DNA of 64,000 nt from Narthecium ossifragum (Eukaryota; Streptophyta; Magnoliopsida; Dioscoreales; Nartheciaceae). Within the stretch, counting starts at the first letter, position 1, and every line of letters starts with the position of its first letter. The notes beneath the pieces were generated by a model. That model had not been told where the DNA came from. It worked only from the letters and a program-made list of their open reading frames with translations, and made no database searches. Positions 56,053 to 64,000 of this stretch are shown here, one piece after another. The stretch covers positions 18,817,897 to 18,881,896 of the forward strand of contig OY986975.1 in the NCBI GenBank assembly GCA_963920575.1. Reading direction: 5' to 3'. The position numbers and the translations under genes are program-made.

Positions 56053-59000
56053 TTGTTAATTGTCAATAACACCAATTTAACAAAACTTATCATTAAAAAC
56101 CCCATTAGCCTCATTTTTAAGGTGAAAACCCCATTGTGGTGGTAGTTGTGGTATATTAATGAACTAAAAGTCTGAAATACCCTTATATGCCAGATTGAAA
56201 CTATGGAAAGCTAAAAACCCTAATTAATATTTGCTAAAAACCCCAATTTAGAGAAAATATATGCTAATGGTATCTACTAGGATGTTGACAGCGGCGGACA
56301 GCGCGGTATAGGGTCGCCGGAGTTGGGATACGGCGATATTGATCGACATTTGGGAATGAGGAGGAAGTAGCTGGATCAAGAGGGAGAGGAGCTCAGATAG
56401 GCTCCCGACGTGGACGGAGGTCGGGAAGGACGAGCGGCGTCGAGGTCTCGTCGGGCGGCGTTGGTTTCCAATGAAAGCTGGGCCTCGGGGACAGGACGTG
56501 GGAGGCAGCGGATGGAGACAACGGATGTGCCCGACAACGGAGGGTTTGGGTGGAGTTCGTCGGCATCGATGGAGAAGGTGTTGGAGGCAGAATAGGTTGA
56601 AAAGTGGTCGGGAGTGAGGAGTAGACGAGCAAGGGAGATGGTGAGCAGTGGAAGGTTATGGATGGCGATGGAGACGTCATAAGTGGTGGCGTTGGGTGGA
56701 GGCGGCACTGGATTCGACAGAAAAGAGAAGCTCGCCGAGGAAAGAGGCCGGGAGGGCATCGTGGCGGCGTCGAGGAAGGAGGAAGCTTATTCGGGAGTTG
56801 TCGGAGACGCGACGGGATCAACGGAGATTATACGGGATCAGTGGATGAGTCGTTGGCCGGCCGGAGGAGAGAGGAGATCGGTAGGAAGAAAGGAAGAATC
56901 GAGGTGGGAGGCAGCGGATGGGGACGCGACCTCCGGTGTCGCGACTCCCGACCTCCCCGATCTCCGCACCCGACCTCACGACCTCAGACCTCCCGACCTC
57001 CCGGCGTCGCGACCTCCGTCCTCCTGACCACAGATCTCCCCCGACATCCGACGTCGCGACCTCCGACCTCCCATCCTCGCGACCTCTCGGCTTCGCGACC
57101 TTCGACCTTCCGACCTCCTCGATCTCCTCACCAGATCTGAGAGGGAGGAGGAGCTCGGCCGGATCAGGCCCAGAGATGGTCGGAGGAAGGGTTGCAGAGG
57201 CGAGGGGTCGTCGGTCTGTGAGGTGACGGGACCACCGGATCCGGATGGGGACGGGGAGGCAGGAGGCGGCGGCGTTGAGTAGAGGGAAGCCGGGGGTGAG
57301 CAGGGGGTGGAGATAAAAGAAGAGGAGAGTGAAAAATCGGGAGAAATAGAGAAAAAAAAGGGGTAGAAAATAGGAAAAAGTGGTAGAAAATAGGGAAAAA
57401 TATGAAAAAAAAGATAAAGAAAATTATAAAATAAAAGTGCAGGTCATTGAAGAAACTCTTGATGGAGAATTTTAGCCAATTAAGTTGTAATTTGAAGAGT
57501 TAAGAAATGTAAATGCATGAAAGATGAAAATGGATTCAAAAAGATGAAAATAAATTTTAAAATATGAAAATAGTGTTAAAAAGTTGAAAATGCATTTAAA
57601 AAGATGAAAATGAAGTCAGAAAGATGAAAATGAATTTCGAAAGATGAAAATGAATTTCGAAAAATGAAATAGAATTCAGAAAGATGAAAATGAAGTCAGA
57701 AAGATGAAAATGAATTTAGAAAGATGAAAATAAATTCAGAAAGATGAAAATGAAATCAGAAAGATGAAAATGAATTTCGAAAGATGAAAATGAGGTCATA
57801 AAGATGAAAATGAATTTAGAAAGATGAAAATGAATTTAGAAAAATGAAATAGAATTCAGAAAGATGAAAATGAAGTCAAAAAGATGAAAATGAATTTAGA
57901 AAAATAAAAATGAAGTCAGAAAGATGAAAATGAATTTAGAAAGATGAAAATGAAGTCAGAAAGATGAAAATGAATTTAGAAAGATGAAAATGAATTCAAA
58001 AATATGAAAATGCATGTAAAAAGATGAAAATAAACTTACAAAGATGATAATAAACTTACAAAGATGAAAATGATTTTAAACAGATGAAAATGCATTTAAA
58101 AAGATGAAAATGAATTTAGAAAGATGAAAATAAAGTTTAAAAGATAAAAATAAAGTTAAACAAGATGAAACATAGATTTAAAATGATGAAAATAGAGTTA
58201 AAATAATGAAAATGTATGAAAGATGAAAATGAATTCAGAAATATGAAAATGAAGTCAGAAAGATGGAAATGAATTTTGAAAGTTGAAAATAAATTCATGA
58301 AGATGAAAATGAATTCAAAAAGATGAAAATGAATTCTAAAGGATGAAAATGAATTTTGAAAGATGAAAATGACTTTATAAATATGAAAATGAATTTAGAA
58401 AGATGAAAATGATTTTACAAAGATAAAAATATAGGAAAGATAAAGATGAAAACGCAAGAAAGATGAAAATGAATTTAGAAAAGATGAAAATGCATTTAGA
58501 AAGATCAAAATGCCGAAAAAATGGATTTAGAAAGATGAAAATAGAGTTAAAAAGATGAGAATGCATTTAAAAAGATAAAAATTAATTTAGAAAGGTGAAA
58601 ATGAATTTAGAAAGATAAAAATGTAGGAAAGATAAAAATGAATTTAAAAAGATGAAAATACATTTAAAAGGATGAAAATGCATTTAAAAAGATGAAAATG
58701 CAAGAAAGATGAAAATGAATTTAAAAATATAAACATGCATTTTTGTCAATTTTAGATGATCAATTTTCCAAATTTTAGGTACACGTTTTATGCGTAAATC
58801 AGCTTTATCTGGCTCGATTCCGGATGGAATGTTATCTAATCCGGTCTAAACCGGCCTAATCTGGCTGTAATCTGGTCAAGCATGGATTGCTGGATTTGGG
58901 CATGATCGGATTCAGCTGTGACTGAACTTAATGGGCATGATCTGGTCCAATCTAGCTAGGAGGAAACTTGATGGGATTATATCGATTCTGATCGGATTAG

Positions 59001-59535
59001 ATCCGGCTAGAGTGCTTGGATCAACTCAAATCTTGATCGGAAGGCTGAGATCTGTTGGATTCGGATCGAATGGTTGAAGATGGCAGAAGGTCGGTCGGAC
59101 GGCTGGGAGTTGACAGAACCCGATCACCGGCAAGGAGGGACGTCCGGTCGTCGGCGTCGGTGGGGATGTGATCGTGATGGCATGAAGACTTGATCCCCTG
59201 GGTTATATCGCCGGTGGCGCATCCGTAGGCGATGGATTGAAGGTGGCGGCGCCGGCGGGTCTTGAAGGTAGGAAGGTGGACGTCGTCATCAGATCTGAGA
59301 CTGATATGAAGGAGAAGAGATCGGGAGGGTTAGGGGGTTCCGGATCTAACTATTGTCGGAGAAGAGAGGGGAGAGAAAAGCGTGGGAGAAAAAGGAAAAA
59401 TATATGAAATGGCATTTTCATCTTTTTTGTGTTTTTGGTTTTATTATCCAAAAAAAGTGGGTATGGGGTTTTTGACAAATAGCATGGGTATTGGACAAAG
59501 AGATGACCAGATTTGAAGTTTTGGACTAATACCTC
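56053..59535. mobile_element. Mutator-like element (3.5 kb) with 9-bp target duplication and internal minisatellite
   Basis: Flanked by ATTTTAAAA at 56044-56052 and 59536-59544. The uninterrupted paralogue at 40321-40345 has this site once. The ends TTGTTAATTGTCAATAACAC and (reverse complement of the right end) GAGGTATTAGTCCAAAAC are only weakly similar, so the terminal repeats are short or decayed. Interior: GC-rich DNA with overlapping open frames 56280-57330 (Pro/Ser/Arg-rich, not recognised), the minisatellite 57480-58745, then 58780-59400 with (C/T)CGGTCTAA/GATCGGAT words. No transposase was recognised. Confidence 0.7.
57480..58745. repeat. About 1.25-kb AT-rich minisatellite, 20-bp unit
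   Basis: Roughly sixty imperfect copies of AAAGATGAAAATGAATTTAG, with variants AAGTCAG, AATTCAG and CATTTAA in the second half. Spacing is mainly 20 bases, occasionally 14-22. It is almost pure purine/T on the plus strand. Unit length is not a multiple of three, so it is not coding. Confidence 0.95.
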
Positions 59536-59631
59536 ATTTTAAAAATGTATCGAATATAAGTGATATATCAACCAAACTAAAATACATAAGATAAGTCAAA
59601 AGTGATTCCCTTGGTTGGGGAACGAGTGAAG

Positions 59632-59806
59632 GTCCGTTTGGCTCGGATCCCGGATGGAATCCGAGATCCGGAATCCGCGGTATCCACATGAGCGGATTCC
59701 GTTTTTCGGAATCTACTGGCGAGCCAAACGGCGGAATCCGGGAATCCGAAATCCGCGGATTCCGAGATTCACCGGATTCACTCCCATTCCGGCGAGCCAA
59801 ACGGGC
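59632..59806. mobile_element. MITE with GTTTGG-type ends
   Basis: GGTCCGTTTGGCTCG at the left pairs with CGAGCCAAACGGGCC at the right. The inside is full of GGAATCCG/CGGATTCC inverted words. Related to the MITE nested at 14358-14561. The target duplication is unclear. Confidence 0.65.
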
Positions 59807-61490
59807 CTGATTGAACGCATGAACGATAGAAGAAAATATTAAAGACAAATTAAAAGATATTAATAAATACATGTATGTTGGAATAATGATAATAAAAGAG
59901 GAAGAAACAAGAAAAGAGATTTGGTGAGTTTCTGCCAAATGTCGGTCCGTATCGGATTGGCCAGCTAAAAAAGACAAAACGATTTCGGCGGAAACTTCAA
60001 ACCATGGTCATGGATCATTGAGATTATGACAATGATAACTTATGTTAGCCTGATATTTAGAAGTTCTGGATAATTTATGTCTTTTCTCCGGGGAAAAAAT
60101 CAAAGAACCGAAGAAATGATGTGAAGAAATGCTAAATAAGTAAGATATAAAATGGTGATGTCAAGAACACTATTGATGAGTTTAATTGATGAATCATTAA
60201 GACTATGAGATGATAATCTAGGATGATATTTGGGAGTTAATTTGCATGGAATGATAATATATTTTTTCTATAATGGTGTCTTTGGAAAAAAAAAGTGATG
60301 ATTACACACCAAATGTATATGAAAGAAGTGAACTTTATAATGGTGTGAAGAAAACTGAATCAATTAATGAGATTTATTGACTGACCTTGGAAACTTGCAT
60401 GGAATGCTTATAGCCTTCTGAAGATTGTGATGATGTTGGCTTTAGCAGAGAGATGCCTTTAATCCGATACTTCCAACATCCTAAAAAAATTTGACAGCTA
60501 GAAATAGATAAGAATGTTGTTATCTTTAACCAAGTAGGGAGCTTAATTCCCTTTATTCTAAAAAAGAAGAAGCATATATATGTTTGCAAGTAAGATTACT
60601 TAACAAAGGGAGACATGAGAGGAACCCAAAGTCTAGATAAAATTTGACCCAAAGTAATTACAAATACTACGTTTTAATTATTTAATTAGGATTTGTTCAT
60701 AAGGAAACTTCTTAGAAGAAGCATGGATTGACTTACATGAAATAGGATGGGTTTAACATTGATTTGACATGATCCAAGTCGATGAATATTTGGTTAAGTT
60801 GGTTCATAAGTTAGTTGATTTCTTATTCAACTATTTTTTTTATATTGATTAAGCTACCAAGCTATGATATATATTCAAATGAAAGGTCAAAATACCACAG
60901 GAAATTAATATCAAGTAGGATTTTTAATCTTTAAAACCAGAGCAAGTCCAAGTTACAAGAAGAAAAAGAAGGTCCCAAACTAGCAAGAATGGAAATATGC
61001 TGGATTTTTTTATTTATTTTTTGCAAATAATGTCATACTTTCTGTTTAAGAAGTCTTAAATTTGTATTTTTCCCATTACAATATTCAAAGCTATCATGTT
61101 TTTGCTTATATTATTTAGCTTATAGCACACTAGGTGGGCCCCCCTGTCACCTGGCAGGATAACCATCAAGTTAATGGGTGATTCAGTTAATATAATCGAA
61201 TTTGATTAATGAATTAGTATAGATATTATATAAGGTTGATTATATTAGATTAATATACTGTAATTATAGAATATATATAACTGTATGAATTAAATCAACC
61301 TTATAAGGGGTGGTTATGCATAACCGTTTTTGCTCCTTATAAGATTGATATATGCTGAAGTTAATTTGCTTGAATTATTTGGTTGGCATAAATATACCCC
61401 ATCATCAATCTTTATCAGAGTTAATTAAAGGGAGACAATATGGAGTAGAATTGATCAAATCCAGACTTTGATCGAGTTTTTATCTATAAT
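59807..61490. other. Intergenic DNA with block C remnant
   Basis: 60090-60165 matches 40405-40480 (AAATCAAAGAAC(C/T)GAAGAAATG...). Two similar 50-base stretches (ATCATTGAGATTATGACAATG near 60017, ATCATTAAGACTATGAGATG near 60193) suggest another old duplication. The rest is AT-rich without a gene. Confidence 0.4.
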
Positions 61491-62420
61491 TAACAATAAA
61501 CACTCGTACCCAATATCGGCCCAGCCCACGCCGGCCCGATCTGGTTACAGTTGTTCATGCAGCCCAAAGGCTCGAGTCCAACCCGTGGTTGATGCGAAAT
61601 TTTCGAGCTTGAGCCCAGCCCAACCTGGCATTAAACACAACCTAACTCAAGCCCAAGCCGGGCCCTAACTAGGGTTGTAAACGAATCAGGCTTTAATCGA
61701 GTGGCTCGGGCTAAAGCAGGATTAAGCTCGAGCTCGAGCCGAGTTCAAACCCTATTTAAGGCTTGACTTTTTAACGAGATTAAACTTCAATCATCCTTGG
61801 ACTCGACTCGAAAGCTCATAAACCGAGATTGATTAATTTATATATATGTCTCGAGCTTGAGGTCGAATAAGCCAAGGCTCGACTCGATTACAGGCTTCAC
61901 AGCCCTTGTCCTAACTAAATCTCAAGCCCAATCCGACAAATCTATTTTTTTGCACGTAAACGTTTCTTAGTTTTTCTTTTATATGTGTCATATATACTTC
62001 CATATTATGTATATGATTTTTTATTATCAATTTAGATTGCCACTCTCTCCCTCCCTCAAACCTTGATTGGCATGGTGGCCAGTGTTTGCCTCCCCGATCC
62101 GCTTCACTTCTTTGGATCATCTTCTTCTTCTCCATGATTGGCTAACTATATATATGACTAAGTCCAAAATAAGAACTTTGTTGGCCTCTGGCCTTAAGTC
62201 TGACCGCATGCCCGTACCTGAGCTTGGGTGAAACAATAGCCCGATTATGGGTTCAAATGATTAGGCCTGGCACGATCCCAGCTCGGGCCGAATCTTGTGT
62301 GGGCTCAGTCTCGGGCAAAGTTTGTCCCGCCCTAAACTAAAAATTTCGGGCTTGGACCAGGCCGAGCCCGACCCATGTACAATCCAAGACCCGGTCCAAA
62401 TTTAGGGTGGAGAGGACAAG
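61491..62420. repeat. GGCCC/CTCGAGC-rich repeat region
   Basis: 61515-61665 and 62225-62400 are dense in GCCCAGCCC, GGCCCG and CGGGC words, and 61690-61900 in GCTCGAGC/CTCGACTCG. This wording is common in ancient plant DNA transposons, but no termini were identified. Confidence 0.3.
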
Positions 62421-63180
62421 GTAAGGGAGTAATTTTACATAAGTTACGTGAGGGAGTGATTTACAATAAAAAAAATATCATGTAAATATAATAAACTAGT
62501 GACGCCCCCGACACGGTTCTAAACGACCTACCTACCTCTATATATCACTCTCTCCACTAACTCCCCCGACCATTTCCACCGTTAGATAACTCAAGTCATA
62601 AACACATAAGGATAACATCAACCATAGAACACACCGTGTTTTATAAAGTTAATTATGAGTCCAACATCCCTAAAAAAATCATAAACTTTGAGATAACCAA
62701 AATACATGTCAACATTCGTTTGCTTCAATTATTATACACTTATTAATAGTTTTCTCTGATTATTTCCCATATGATGTAAGACTTAGATTGAACGAGAGAA
62801 ACCATTTTGGTGCATGATAAAAGAAATCTAAGTTGAAAGGATATTTGCAATTAGGAATTAAAATTCAACTAGAGTTGGACTAGACACTGCTGCCTGTTAA
62901 ATTCTTTGTGAAGGATAATTTTTTTAAAAAAAATCTCTAGTCGAACTGATTGAATCATTCAACATAATTATTGACTATTTCAAGCAGGGTTCTCCATTGA
63001 TTTGATAATTTAATCTAGAACTATACGTAACATAAGTAAATCAACTCCTCATATTGGAGTTTTTACATTTTAAATCCAATCGCCTTTTTATTTTATAATT
63101 TCAGGCCGTTCCGTTTTCTGTTTAAAAACGATGTCAAAATCCATTTTCTTAGACCCTTTTACCCTTATAAATGTCGTTGA
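62421..63180. other. Intergenic AT-rich DNA
   Basis: No gene or repeat recognised. Confidence 0.4.
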
Positions 63181-63371
63181 CATCATCCATGGCTTTCACC
63201 GTAGCAGAGCTGGCAGTCGGTGGAGGAGACGTACTCGAAGCACTAGCTGAGGCCGTAGACGGTGTTGTTGGCGCCGACGCCGGAGACGGCAGTGCCGAAG
63301 CCGGACTTGGTGATGTTCTGGTATATCATCTCCATGTTGTTGACGAAGTTGACGTCGAAGGCCTGCGGGTT
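63181..63371 (-). pseudogene. DUF26 (Gnk2-like, CRK/CRRSP) gene fragment, left arm of an inverted repeat
   Basis: The minus strand encodes [38 protein letters not shown], a TAG, then CFEYVSSTDCQLCYGES, containing the family's C-x8-C-x2-C motif. The TAG stands directly before the first Cys. After GES the sequence runs into a KAMDD-like remnant in another frame, the start of a kinase linker. About 96 percent identical by eye to the right arm. Confidence 0.8.
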
Positions 63372-63697
63372 CGGCGTCTGGTCCCCGCCGCCATGGCCTG
63401 GCCTGGCTCCTCGCTTTTCTCTGTGAATCCTGGTTCGCCTTCATCTGGACCCTTTTCATCAATGCCAAATGGTCACCTGTCACCCATAACTCGTACCCAT
63501 AACGTCTTTCCAAGAGGTCACTACGCCTCCAGTGACCTCCGGTGATCATCATGAACACCGTGCTCTCGTTGCTGGCCTTGGAGTACCCGGTTGGCAAGCT
63601 TGCTTGCTATGTCTCAGACGATGGAGGGTCACCTGTCACCTTTTACTCTTTGGTGGAAGCTACCAAGTTTGCTAAGCCGTGGAGTACCCGATTGGCA

Positions 63698-63941
63698 ACC
63701 CGTAGGCCTTCGACGTCAACTTCATCAACAACATGGAGATGATATACCAGAACATCACCAAGTTCGGCTTCGGCACTGCCGTCTCCGGCGCCAGCGCCAA
63801 CAACACCGTCTACGCCCTCAGCTAGTGCTTCGAGTACCTCTCCTCCACCGACTGCCAGCTCTGCTACGGTGAAAGCCACGGATGACTTCCACGAGACAAA
63901 CAAGCTTGGCCAAGGTGGTTATGGATCTATTTATAAGCTAC
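63698..63941 (+). pseudogene. DUF26 fragment fused to a receptor-kinase P-loop, right arm
   Basis: The plus strand encodes [38 protein letters not shown], the same TAG, then CFEYLSSTDCQLCYGESHG and a stop. A shifted frame starting at about 63869 reads VKATDDFHETNKLGQGGYGS then IYK, the glycine-rich loop of a cysteine-rich receptor-like kinase. The second DUF26 repeat, the membrane segment and the frame between them are missing, so this is a chimeric, dead fragment; similarity ends near 63941. Confidence 0.8.
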
Positions 63942-64000
63942 AGTTGTTTTTGCTCGTACCTTATTAGATCCATAAAGGATTAGGGTTGACAGTACTTCTC

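Noticed and set aside
57480..58745. CRISPR-like array
   Set aside because: No unique spacers of constant length; it is a head-to-tail 20-bp minisatellite in plant nuclear DNA.

Overview
The window is nuclear DNA of a flowering plant, very probably a monocot. The genes are intron-containing, the LOB-domain gene is GC-rich and resembles the grass IG1/LBD6 type, and a large part of the sequence is transposable elements: Ty3/gypsy, L1-type LINEs, Mutator-like, PIF/Harbinger-like and other MITEs. The species cannot be fixed from sequence alone. One 200-base assembly gap lies at 28256-28455.

Layout. 1-2671 (minus): 5' part of a meiotic ZIP4/SPO22-like TPR gene, two exons in view, running off the left edge. 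3465-7880: a decayed tandem copy of the next gene. 9142-14755 (plus): an 8-exon thiol/halide methyltransferase (HOL/TMT family) whose intron 7 holds a 1.5-kb Mutator-like element with a perfect 9-bp target duplication. 15111-20140: a nest of repeats (an inverted-repeat pair enclosing a palindromic MITE, a 5'-truncated LINE, and a Harbinger-like element with a 105-bp tandem array carrying six G-boxes). 20301-24445 (plus): a 4-exon chloroplast rhodanese-like STR4A-type gene with a solo LTR in intron 1. 25757-27483 (minus): a broken DUF295 (F-box/KIB-type) gene split by a LINE. 27484-33400: LINE fragments, MITEs and one tRNA-Ile(AAT) gene at 32758-32831. 33470-36420: GA/CT-rich low-complexity DNA. 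37926-38696 (minus): a LOB-domain transcription factor of the IG1/LBD6/AS2 group with a predicted 5'UTR intron and TATA box.

39240-60200 is a block in which upstream DNA of the LBD gene was locally duplicated and then filled by nested insertions: a gypsy deletion derivative (40872-45686) that kept gag but lost almost all of pol; a nearly complete minus-strand Tekay/Del-type chromovirus (46871-55504) with a single gag-pol frame broken by two stops; a half LTR fused head-to-head to it exactly at a 20-bp perfect palindrome; and a 3.5-kb Mutator-like element (56053-59535) containing a 1.25-kb minisatellite. At the right end (63180-63940) fragments of a DUF26 cysteine-rich receptor-kinase gene form a close inverted repeat.

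The five cellular genes (ZIP4, TMT, STR4A, tRNA-Ile, LBD) are not functionally linked. The most unusual sequence features are dense arrays of short palindromes in both gypsy LTR families, the palindrome-centred LTR fusion, the transposon-borne G-box array upstream of STR4A, the DUF26 hairpin, and the ZIP4 splice donor that abuts a microsatellite. I did not find a defence system or other clearly undescribed gene system.
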